Assembly (NCBI GenBank): GCA_037349105.1
Contig: JAYJMM010000094.1
Span: 1,054,001-1,118,000 of the forward strand
DNA: 64,000 nucleotides
Origin: Limnomonas spitsbergensis
Lineage: Eukaryota > Chlorophyta > Chlorophyceae > Chlamydomonadales
Direction of reading: 5' to 3'
Positions 10,048 to 22,000 of this stretch are shown here, in pieces. Both the position numbers and the translations under genes were made by a program. Numbering within the stretch: the stretch's first letter is position 1; every line of letters starts with the position of its first letter. The notes below the pieces were generated by a model. It saw only the letters and a list, made by a program, of their open reading frames with translations. It searched no databases and was not told the DNA's origin.

Positions 10048-13000
10048 ATGCACACCGCACTCCCAAAGCTGCGCCTGCTGCTCCTCCGTCACCGCCTTCC
10101 TCTCGCGCGGTCCACCGACAAGACCATCCCCATCAGCCAATCTGCGGTAGAGACTCACCGCCAGCTGTTTACCGGCAGCTCCCGCTCGGGCCTGCTGCCT
10201 GCGGCAAGCTGTGCACATCCAGGAAGGCGTGCCAGCAGTAGCAGCGCTGACCAGTCAGCGTCAGGCCTGCAAGGAAGCCGGGCGGAAGCTGCTGGCATGA
10301 GCGGAAGCCAGACAGAAGCTGCTGGTATGGGAAGGAGTCAGACGCAAGCCGCAGGCGCTGAGAGCCATGTTCTGGCCGCGATTGTTTATGTCTCTGAGGG
10401 GACGAACCAGAGCGTGCTGCAGGAGCTTGAGGTGAGAGTCGAGGGAGGGAGGACGCTGCACCCACCTGCCACTTGTTTCAGGGCTTGACTCTTAGCCCTG
10501 AACCCCAAACCCTGAAACAGGCCAATCGACGTCGAACCTCTCCTTGTTGCATGGTTTGGACGGTAACGGCGCGGATGTGGCTTTGGCCCAGGCTGCGCTG
10601 TTTTCTTAACTCTCACGCCCCCCACGGGGCGTAGCTTTCTTCTTTTTCTTCTGCATGGTTTGGTGACAGGTGAGAAGTTGGGATGCCAACATTCCCTGAT
10701 ATATCCCACACGTGCAGCATAGGCCAAGAGGTTCAGAGTATGACGAATACCGCACCGTTAGCAAACCTGCAGTAACACCAAAGTGATGCTGGTATGGTGG
10801 TACCGTAGCTTTGCTTTTCACTTCCCTCATAATGAGCGTTGTTCGGGGATGTGAGGGATACATTCAGTCAAATCTACGCTTTGTCGATTCCTCCTTCAAA
10901 TATATTTTCTGCACCAAAGGCGTCCTGGTGTGCTCCAAAATTGAACATGGTGGGGGTGGAGGGGGCATTGTAGCTCAGAGGACAAGTGTTAGCTCCTCCC
11001 ATGCATTCATATCATGTAGAGCTGTGGGCCATGGGCAGGCTGGCCACGGGTATGCTGGCCACGGGCAGGCTGGCAGGGGGATTGTAGCTCAGAGGACAAG
11101 TGTTAGCTTCTCCCATGCATTCATATCATGTAGAGCTGTGGGCCATGGGCAGGCTGGCCACGGGTAGGCTGGCAGGGGGCATTGTAGCTCAGAGGACAAG
11201 TGTTAGCTTCTCCCATGCATTCATATCATGAAGAGCTGTGGGCCATGGGCAGGCTGGCCACGGGTATGCTGGCCACGGGTAGGCTGGCAGGGGGCATTGT
11301 AGCTCAGAGGACAAGTGTTAGCTTCTCCCATGCATTCATATCATGTAGAGCTGTGGGCCATGGGCAGGCTGGCCACGGGCAGGCTGGCCACGGGTAGGCT
11401 GGCAGGGGGCATTGTAGCTCAGAGGACAAGTGTTAGCTTCTCCCATGCATTCATATCATGAAGAGCTGTGGGCCATGGGCAGGCTGGCCACGGGCAGGCT
11501 GGCCACGGGTAGGCTGGCAGGGGGCATTGTAGCTCAGAGGACAAGTGTTAGCTTCTCCCATGCATTCATATCATGTAGAGCTGTGGACCATGGGCAGGCT
11601 GGCCACGGGTATGCTGGCCACGGGCAGGCTGGCAGGGGGATTGTAGCTCAGAGGACAAGTGTTAGCTTCTCCCATGCATTCATATCATGTAGAGCTGTGG
11701 GCCATGGGCAGGCTGGCCACGGGCAGGCTGGCCACGGGTAGGCTGGCAGGGGGCATTGTAGCTCAGAGGACAAGTGTTAGCTTCTCCCATGCATTCATAT
11801 CATGAAGAGCTGTGGGCCATGGGCAGGCTGGCCACGGGTATGCTGGCCACGGGTAGGCTGGCAGGGGGCATTGTAGCTCAGAGGACAAGTGTTAGCTTCT
11901 CCCATGCATTCATATCATGTAGAGCTGTGGGCCATGGGCAGGCTGGCCACGGGCAGGCTGGCCACGGGTAGGCTGGCAGGGGGCATTGTAGCTCAGAGGA
12001 CAAGTGTTAGCTTCTCCCATGCATTCATATCATGAAGAGCTGTGGGCCATGGGCAGGCTGGCCACGGGCAGGCTGGCCACGGGTAGGCTGGCAGGGGGCA
12101 TTGTAGCTCAGAGGACAAGTGTTAGCTTCTCCCATGCATTCATATCATGTAGAGCTGTGGACCATGGGCAGGCTGGCCACGGGTATGCTGGCCACGGGCA
12201 GGCTGGCAGGGGGATTGTAGCTCAGAGGACAAGTGTTAGCTTCTCCCATGCATTCATATCATGTAGAGCTGTGGGCCATGGGCAGGCTGGCCACGGGCAG
12301 GCTGGCCACGGGTAGGCTGGCAGGGGGCATTGTAGCTCAGAGGACAAGTGTTAGCTTCTCCCATGCATTCATATCATGAAGAGCTGTGGGCCATGGGCAG
12401 GCTGGCCACGGGTATGCTGGCCACGGGTAGGCTGGCAGGGGGCATTGTAGCTCAGAGGACAAGTGTTAGCTTCTCCCATGCATTCATATCATGTAGAGCT
12501 GTGGGCCATGGGCAGGCTGGCCACGGGCAGGCTGGCCACGGGTAGGCTGGCAGGGGGCATTGTAGCTCAGAGGACAAGTGTTAGCTTCTCCCATGCATTC
12601 ATATCATGAAGAGCTGTGGGCCATGGGCAGGCTGGCCACGGGCAGGCTGGCCACGGGTAGGCTGGCAGGGGGCATTGTAGCTCAGAGGACAAGTGTTAGC
12701 TTCTCCCATGCATTCATATCATGTAGAGCTGTGGGCCATGGGCAGGCTGGCCACGGGCAGGCTGGCCACAGGTAGGCTGGCAGGGGGCATTGTAGCTCAG
12801 AGGACAAGTGTTAGCTTCTCCCATGCATTCATATCATGAAGAGCTGTGGGCCATGGGCAGGCTGGCCACGGGCAGGCTGGCCACGGGTAGGCTGGCAGAG
12901 GGGCATTGTAGCTCAGAGGACAAGTGTTAGATTCTCCCATGCATTCATATCATGTAGAGCTGTGGGCCATGGGCAGGCTGGCCACGGGTATGCTGGCCAC

Positions 13001-16000
13001 GGGCAGGCTGGCAGGGGGCATTGTAGCTCAGAGGACAAGTGTTAGCTTCTCCCATGCATTCATATCATGTAGAGCTGTGGGCCATGGGCAGGCTGGCCAC
13101 GGGTAGGCTGGCAGGGGGCATTGTAGCTCAGAGGACAGGTGTTAGCTTCTCCCATGCATTCATATCATGAAGAGCTGTGGGTCATGGGCAGGCTGGCCAC
13201 GGGCAGGCTGGCCACGGGTAGGCTGGCAGAGGGGCATTGTAGCTCAGAGGACAAGTGTTAGCTTCTCCCATGCATTCATATCATGAAGAGCTGTGGGCCA
13301 TGGGCAGGCTGGCCACGGGCAGGCTGGCCACGGGTAGGCTGGCAGGGGGCATTGTAGCTCAGAGGACAAGTGTTAGCTTCTCCCATGCATTCATATCATG
13401 AAGAGTTGTGGGCCATGGGCAGGCTGGCCACGGGCAGGCTGGCAGGGGGCATTGTAGCTCAGAGGACAAGTGTTAGCTTCTCCCATGCATTCATATCATG
13501 TAGAGCTGTGGGCCATGGGCAGGCTGGCCACGGGCAGGCTGGCAGGGGGCATTGTAGCTCAGAGGACAAGTGTTAGCTTCTCCAATGCATTCATATCATG
13601 TAGAGCTGTGGGCCATGGGCACTCTGGCCACGGGCAGGCTGGCCACGGGTAGGCTGGCAGGGGGCATTGTAGCTCAGAGGACAAGTGTTAGCTTCTCCCA
13701 TGCATTCATATCATGAAGAGCTGTGGGCCATGGGCAGGCTGGCCACGGGCAGGCTGTTCACGGGCAGGCTGGCCACGGGCAGGCTGGCCACGGGCAGGCT
13801 GGCAGGGGACAATCTAGCTCAGAGCATATCATGTAGCCATGGGATTGGGCAGGCTGGCCATGGATAGGCTGCGGCATCGTCCGACCGTCAGAGGTTTCGA
13901 GAGGGGACAGGTTTTTATTTCTGTGCGCACAGGACCCGCTTCAACAGACCGCTGGGCGGCCACTGTCGGGTGCCGATTGGGACCAAACGTGGGCCATTCA
14001 ACGGCTGGTGGCCTACACAGCAGTACTGCAAGAACTGCAGTGCTGTAGATGTTCTTTACCTTCCCTCATAAGTCATCATTTAAGTTGTCTAGGGGTGAGG
14101 GTCTGATTTTGACATGAAATTGCTATGAAACCATCATTGACGCCATTTCCGTCTTAAATTGGGAGTGTTGGTTACTTGGTTGATTTGGCACCCCGAAGAA
14201 ATGATATATTTCAACCCGAGGCAAGTAATATTAAATCTACGGTACTGCAGTATTACCGGCAGTACCGTTATACAGCAGGACCAGTGCAATACCACATACT
14301 GTACTTGTACTGCCAGTACTTCTGCAGTACTAGTACAGTACCATACATATCCTGCAGGATTACTGCAAGCATCAACAAGCAATCAAGGAAATAGCGCAGG
14401 CTAGAAGCTGTGTCGCAATCTGTTGAGAGGGGGCCTTCATGCACAACTGGCCGCCGCCACACTTGTGTGGCTGTGTTCCGTGCATCAAGTTTGATGCTCC
14501 GCTGGACACTAAGAGACAGACAGGTTCGTCCTGCCTGGCCCTTTGGGGAAAGGCTGTGGGTGGTTGCGTCAACTTTGTAACAACCATAGCAATCCACCGC
14601 CCCCTCCCTGCCCCGCCTTCTGCTTCCAGGCCGTGGCGCAGTCAGTGCAGGGTGCCCTCCTCCTCAATATGTTCGTGGACGCACCTTACAACCGAACCGG
14701 GTTCACGCTGACTTCTACCTGCGGCAAAAAGGTGAACTGAGGCGACGCAATGCTGTTGTTTGAATGCACAGTGCTTGCAAGCACTAACGACTCGTGGGTC
14801 ATATCAAATTGGGGGCATATCAAATCAGGGGCATGCTGAGACCTTGCAAGGCCCATGGTAGCCCACCCAGTGCTACGGCCGAAGGGGTGGCTTCCTTTAT
14901 CCACGCCTCAGGGCGTATCTTATTCGAAGGAGGAGTAGGAACAGTATTTATTTAAAGACATTGCAACAACTGTTAATGTCCGGAGTCTCTGGACAGTGAT
15001 GAGAGTTTTTGGGTAGAGCTGGTAGTACCAGCTCATGAGTCATGATCAGTGCCGTGCCGATTACGGTCCTTTTGGCAACGGCTGCTCGGCGGTCCGTCAC
15101 CCGTGTGTGTCAAGATAAAAAACAAAAACAAAACAAACAAAACAAAAACAAAAAAACAAAGCTACTGACTGAGTTGCTCAGCTGTGTTTCAGCCACGGGA
15201 CATGCCAAGGCTACTTCAGCTTCTTTCACCAGGGATGGCACGTAGCTACTTGCACTTTTTCTGAATTGCAGCTAAATTCACGTCACTGGTCATAGCTCAA
15301 GGGTCTTGTCTAACTGCTGTTGGATGGACGCACATGTGCTGAAGTGAAGGATCATATTTGGAGTCTCAAGTGCCCCAAATACCTATACTCAAGTGCCCGA
15401 AATAACCGGAGGGGAAATGTTACTGCGTCGCAAAGAGGGTTTGGAGTTAAAACCTGAACCCGAAACCCTGAACCCTTCCGAAAGGGTAATTTAACTGTGT
15501 CACAAAGAGGTTTGGAGTTAAACTCTAGTACCTGAACCCTAAACCCTAAACCCTTCAGGAAGAGGATTGCAACTGCGTCTCAAAGACCCTGAGCCCTGCC
15601 GCCGCCTTCATTCTGAAAAGCATGAACCCCCAAGATGGAAGCCCCCCCGCCTCAAGTGTTTCCTCGAGCTCTACTACAACTGCCTGCTGCTGCCGTGCCT
15701 GTGGCGGAGTTGCCCCTTCAGCGGATGGACCTCACACTTTCTCACACCTTGTCACACTTGTTTCTGCTTTCCCGCAGCTGTCTGCCGCTGCCATGCGTGC
15801 GGTTGTGTTGACCTTGCTGCGATTGGACCTCGCTCTTTCTCACACCTGCTCATGATCGTTTCTGCCTTCCCGCAGCTGTCTTCAGCGGCCATGCGTACAG
15901 CAGTGCTGACCTTGCTGCCATAGGACCTCACACTTTCTCACACCTGCCCAAGCTGTTTCCTGTTTTCTCACACCTGCCCAAGCTGTTTCCTGTTTTCTCA

Positions 16001-19000
16001 CAGCTGCCTACCTGAGCCGTGCGTACAGCAGTGTTGACCCCACTGCCAATGGGCCTCACTCTTTCTCACACCTGCTAAACCTCTGTCCTGCTTTCCCGCA
16101 GCTGTCTTCCGCCGCCGTGCGCGTGGCAGAGCTGGCCTTGCTGCGATTGGACCTCAGGGCCCACGCGGCCACGCATCCGCGGCTGGGCGTGGCTGACCAT
16201 GTGTCCGTGCATCCCCTAGGAAGTATGCCTGAACCCTGAACCATAAACCCTCATCCCTAGACCCTGAACCCTGAACCATGCACCTTAACCCTAACTAGGC
16301 CCATGTGGCCACTCACCGGCGGCTGGGCATGGCCGGCCATGTGTCTGTGCACTTTCCCTGAGGTATGCATAGGACCTGTACCCTAAACCATGAACCTTGC
16401 TCCATAAGCCCTTAACACTAAACCCTAACCCCCGTAAACTGAACCCTGCACCTTACACCTAACTAGGCCCATGCGGCCACGCACCAGTGGCTGGACATGG
16501 CCAACCATGTGTCTGTTCACTATCTCCAAGGTATATATGCATCAGTGTGGTCTTGACGTAACCCTGATCCCTAACCCTAAATTCTAGGCTCTGAGCCCTG
16601 AATCCTAAACTCTTAACTCTGAAACCTACATATCTAATTCTTCACCTGTAAACCTTCGGGAGGTAAGAGTGTGATCTCTCTTGTTTGTGATTCAGGAAAG
16701 TTTTTGCGCATCAAACCCCACATACCCTGCCCCACATCTTTTAACAAGTATATGTATTACCTGACCACAGGTTCCTCCTCCAGCCTGATGGCTGCGGCTG
16801 CTGCTTGTGCTCAAGACATTGGCCAGCAGCTGGCTAAGGCTGGCCTCCCCGTATTCATGTATGGGGCAGCACATCCTCAGGGAAGGAAGCTGGCTGAGAT
16901 ACGGAGGAAGCTAGGTACGTGGGCAGGCATGGGAGCAGGAGTACAGGGAGCAGGAGGGGGGGGGGGGTAAAGAGTGTGGGGAGGGAGGGGAGACGCCGGC
17001 CTGCAGCTGCCTGGGGTTGGCCTCCCGGCGTTCATGTATGGGGCAGCACATCCTCAGGGAAGGAAGCTAGCTGAGATACGGAGGAAGCTAGGTACGTGAG
17101 CAGGCATGGGAGCAGGGGTGCATGAAGCAGGGGGGGTGGGGGGTAAAGAGTGTTGGGAGGTAGGGGAGACGCCGGCCAGCAGCTGGCTCAGGAAGGCCTT
17201 TCCTCTGTTCATGTTTAGGACAGCACATCTTCAGGGAAGGAAGCTGGTTGAAATACGGAGGAAGCTAGGTACGTAAGCAGGCATGGGGGCAAGGGTGCAA
17301 GGGGGGGTGGGGTGTAAAGAGTGTTGGGAGGGAGGGGAGACGCCGGCCAGCAGCTGGGGTTGGTCTCCCTGTGCTCATGTAAGGGGCAGCACATTCCCAG
17401 GGAAGGAAGCTGGCTGATATACGGAGGAAGCTAGGTACGCGGCAGGCGTGGGAGCAAGGGAGCAGGGGGGATAAAGGGTGGACAGGACCCGTTCTTGCCC
17501 TTCACCTACTTCAAGCATTTATCCTCAAACCTCCACCCTGATTAAGACTGAAGTCTGACCAATTATCGCCCTTGCCCGATCAGGATATTTCAAGCCAGAT
17601 GCCGAGGCCACCTCCTCGGCTTCCCTGCAGGTGAGGGAGCGGGGACAGGGGGGGGGCTGGCACCGTTTTGTAATATGTTTTGGTTGTTGTCACGTGTTAC
17701 GCCGTCTCTCGAGTTTTTCTTATGGTATGTTTTGTGTTATTAGTTAATTTATTTATATAATTATGAGGAATCCAAAGCACACAACACCGAGCCAGGTTTG
17801 GCAGGCCTCTGGGAAGCTACCGCTGGGCCAATGGGCCACTAGCCATAAACCCTTAACCCTAAGCCCTAAGTCCTCTGGGAAGCTACCGCTGGGCCAATGG
17901 GGTCCTAGTTTAGGGTTAGGCACTAGCCCTAAGCCCGAAACTCTTAACCCTAAACCCTTAACCCTCTGGGAAGCTACCCCCGGGTCAATGGGGTCCTATA
18001 ATGGCTTGGCCAACGGCCGAGTGCTCTAGAAGCCAAGCTTACTCCACCAGGTGGTAACAGCGGCCACGGCCACGGCACGGCCCATGCCGCACTGTTTTCT
18101 TCAATGAATGAATAAAATACAGGGAGGGGGAATGAAGTTTGGGATAAAGGAAGTGGCCCTTTGTGACCGAAGCATGGGACATGGCTACTGTGGTATAAAG
18201 TTTCCTTAACCCCCGCGCGCCTGCGGGTCGTATTGTACTTTCCTATCAGAAGCCAAGCTTGCTCTACACCTTTTGCTTCGAATTCACGAAGTGTGAGGCT
18301 GGCCGCCCAACCCTAGAGAACCTGATATGCAACACACAGAAAAACAGCCCGGGTGCGCTCGTGGCCCTCGTCGACATTTGAGAAAAGGCGAGCAGGAACA
18401 GGAAAGGCACACGACCAACAAGCTACACCAGAAGCCCTCGGCTGCAGACTGGGATGTAGCTGAAGTGTGGCTAAATAGCAATGAGCCCACTAGCCCTGCT
18501 GCCCACCCCACACCCACATAAACCCAGCACCTCCTCGGCTTCTCCACGGTTGAGGGAGCGGGGACAGGGGGGTTAGGGTTTAGGGTTTAGCACAAGCCAG
18601 GTTTGGCAGGCCTCTGGGAAGCTACCACTGGGCCAATGGGGTCCTAGTTAAGGGTTTAGCACTAGCCCTAAACCCCTAACCCTAAAACCCTAAACTAGGC
18701 TGCCCACCCCACACCCACATAAACCCAGCACCTCCTGGGCTTCCCCACGGTTGAGGGAGCGGGGACAGGGGGGCGGTTTTGTAATATGTTTTTGTTACGT
18801 GTTGTGTTATTAGTTACTCGAGTTTTGTTACAGTACGGTATGTGTTGTGTTATTACCGCACCATCAATCTCAATTGGTATTCACGATGGTCTCAAAACAT
18901 GAAACCACTTTGGATAAAGTGGCCTTCGGAATTAATACGGTCCAACCCAAGCTGGATAGTTGTTAAGTCGTATTTTGTGCGAAAAAGTGTGTGTTTATCC

Positions 19001-22000
19001 GCGCTTTCTCCTTCTCCACGCACTCACATAAACCCAGTACATTTGTACATTCTCCTATGGTACTTCTTAACCCCTGAGTTTTTTTTTCTCCTTTAGTGCG
19101 TCCTATGTTGTGTTATGCCGTAAAAGTCCTTTGCCTCGGCGAGAAAAAAATGTTTTCCGCTGTCGCACCTCCAGAAATTTACCCCAATTTTAGCGGAAAA
19201 TTACCCCAATTTTTGCTGTCGCATCTAACCCCAATTTCAGCGGGATAAACTTTTGGACATCAAGAAAAGTCATCCAGCGCTGTGGCTAAAAACTAAGTGT
19301 GAGTCTCGTTCACAGAGGCAAGTCAAGTCTACGGCAGTGCTCCTTATCTTCTCTTGATTTGCTTATTTCATTCTCCTACCCTAAACCCTAAACCCTGAAC
19401 CTAAAACCCTAAACCCTGCAATCCTTGTCACAGGAGGATCGTACCGGGGGAAACGAAGGTCCCTCTCTGTGGAAAGGCCGCCTAGGCATTCGATCTCTGG
19501 CACCCTATCCACCAGATGCTGGCCCCAACGAGGTGTGTCACGGAATGGGCCTTGGACTGTCCTACATAGCATAAAAGACAGTGCTGTGCTGATTACGGTC
19601 CTTACCGTGGCAGAATTACGAAGCTCCCTCTCTGAGGAAAGGCCCCCTTGGCGTTCGATCTCTGGCGACATATCGACCAGATGCCGGCCCCACCGAGGTG
19701 TGTCACGGATTTGTCCATGGACTGTCCTACGTAGCACAAGGGTTTAGGGTTTAGGGTTACCCAAACCTAAAACACTTAGCCCTAAACATAAACATAAACC
19801 TAAACCTTAGGCCTTAGCCCAAACCAGGTTTAGGGTTAAGGGTTACCCAAACCTAAAGATGATCATCAGAGCCATGTCCTGCCTCAGCAAAACGAACATG
19901 TTTTTTAAATTATGAATTCAGATGTCTTGTTATTTGAATTTGAATCCAGGCCAATGACCGCACCGGAGTGATGACCATCGGGGCGGTGCCTTGGCTCATC
20001 AATTACAATGTACCGCTGCTTTTAGCAAGCCTGGCGCAAGGTGCGTTCAAGTAGCTCTCGATCCTGTTATTGAGTCAAATTATGGTCGTATTTTCTCCAA
20101 CCAAATTACTTTTCATGCTATGGACGTCCTTCGCCTTGCCAGGAAGTTCAAATTTAATTGCCTGAGCAACTGACCAAATACTTCAACAAATACAATCAGC
20201 CGATGCCGCCGCGGTTCAGCATGGGATACTTTTAGAATTCCGACCGAGCATCATTCCTTGAGCAGTCCACAGTCCACACCTCTGCCGGACCGGTACTCAT
20301 GCAGTCATGCCCTGTCTGCAACATGACCATGGGCTCAGCAACAGCAGCGTGCCGCGCAAATCTGCATTGGCCAGACTATGGAATCTCCGAGGGACAGCTG
20401 CCTTGCGGGTTGTGCAGCTAAAATTCTTTTTTTGCCAAATTGTAACAAAGCACAGATTCGGGCTGTGCAAATTCGTATCATCCTGACCATGGAATCTCCC
20501 AGGGAAAGCTGCCCTGCGTGTTGTGCAGCTTAAAAACGATTGATTTTGGCAAGGGTTCAGGTTCTAGGGTAAGGGTTGAGGGTGTCATGCTTAAGTGTTA
20601 ACAAAGCACAGAATCGGGCTGTAAAACATCAAAATACAAAGACAATGGAATCTCCGAGGGACAGCTGCCCTACAAGTTGTGCAGCTTTCAAAAGCAATAA
20701 AGTTCGGCCAGATCGTAACAAAGCACAGATTCGGCAATTTTCAACTCACAAAATACTGGTAATTTTTTTGGCCAATCAACTATTAAACGTGATCGCATTA
20801 AACCACTACCGGTACCAGTGTGACCCTAACCAGAGATATCCTCGCTGCCCGGTTGTACATGTTCTGGGGCTCTAGCCAGTGTTGAAAACTTAGTCATAAA
20901 TGCTCAGCTACACCCTTTGCTCATGCTGGATTCAAAATTGGCCTCGGCGCGAAGCTGTTTCCTTCACTCTTACAACCAAAGGACAGTACCTGAATTGTAG
21001 CTGCATTGTAGCTGAAATGCAATAAAAGCCACCATGGTGCGCGCAGCCAAAATCATGGCACGTGCGGTGAGCCAGAGAGGAGACGGCCTTCCTCATGTGG
21101 ACAGTAGCTGAATTGTAGCTGAATTGCAGCTGAATGTAGCTGAAATGCACTGAATGCAACCATGGTGCACACAGCCAAGATCATGGCATGTGCGGTGAGC
21201 CAGAGAGGAGGAGGCCTCCTTCATGTGGACAGTAGCTGAATTGTAGCTGAATTGTAGCTGGCTGAATGTAGCTGAAATGCACTGAATGCAACCATGGTGC
21301 ACGCAGCCGAGATCATGGCACGTGCAGTGAGCCAGAGAGGAGAAGGCCTTCCTCATGTGGACAGTAGCTGAATTGTAGCTGAATTGCAGCTGAATGTAGC
21401 TGAAATGCACTGAATGCAACCATGGTGCACGCAGCCAAGATCATGGCACGTGCAGTGAGCCAGAGAGGAGACCTGCCTCATGTGGATAGTAGCTGAATTG
21501 TAGCTGAATGTAGCTGAAATGCTCTAAATGCAACCATGGTGTGTGCAGCCAAGATCATGGCATGTGCGGTGAGCCAGAGAGGAGGAGGCTCCCTCATGTG
21601 GACAGTAGCTGAATTGTGGCAAAATTGCAGCTGAATGTAGCTGAAATGCACGAAATGTAACCATGGTGCATGCAGCCAAGATCATGGCACGTGCGGTGAG
21701 CCAGAGAGGAGACCTCCCTCATGTGGACAGTAGCTGAATTGCTGCTGAATGTAGCTGAAATGCACTGAATGCAACCATGGTGCGTGCAGCCAAGATCATG
21801 GCACGTGCGGTGAGCCAGAGAGGAGGAGGCCTTCCTCATGTTGAGGCTATGGCGCTCACGCACCCTGATGGGAAGGATGGAACAGGTAGGAAAGCGGTTT
21901 TTGTTTTTTAACCGTAATTTCGGAGTGTTCTCTTTATGTTGAGGCTATGGCGCTAACGCACCCTGATGGGAAAGATGGAACAGGCAGGAAAGCTGCTTGT

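Noticed and set aside
10960..11000. tRNA gene in each satellite unit (TAGCTCAGAGG resembles a D-arm/A box)
   Set aside because: No TTCGA-type B box, anticodon arm or paired acceptor stem follows. At most it is a tRNA-related fragment.
10811..13867. Series of 60-118-codon open frames with GHGQAGHG repeats
   Set aside because: They arise from the intron 1 satellite and have no start, splice or domain support.
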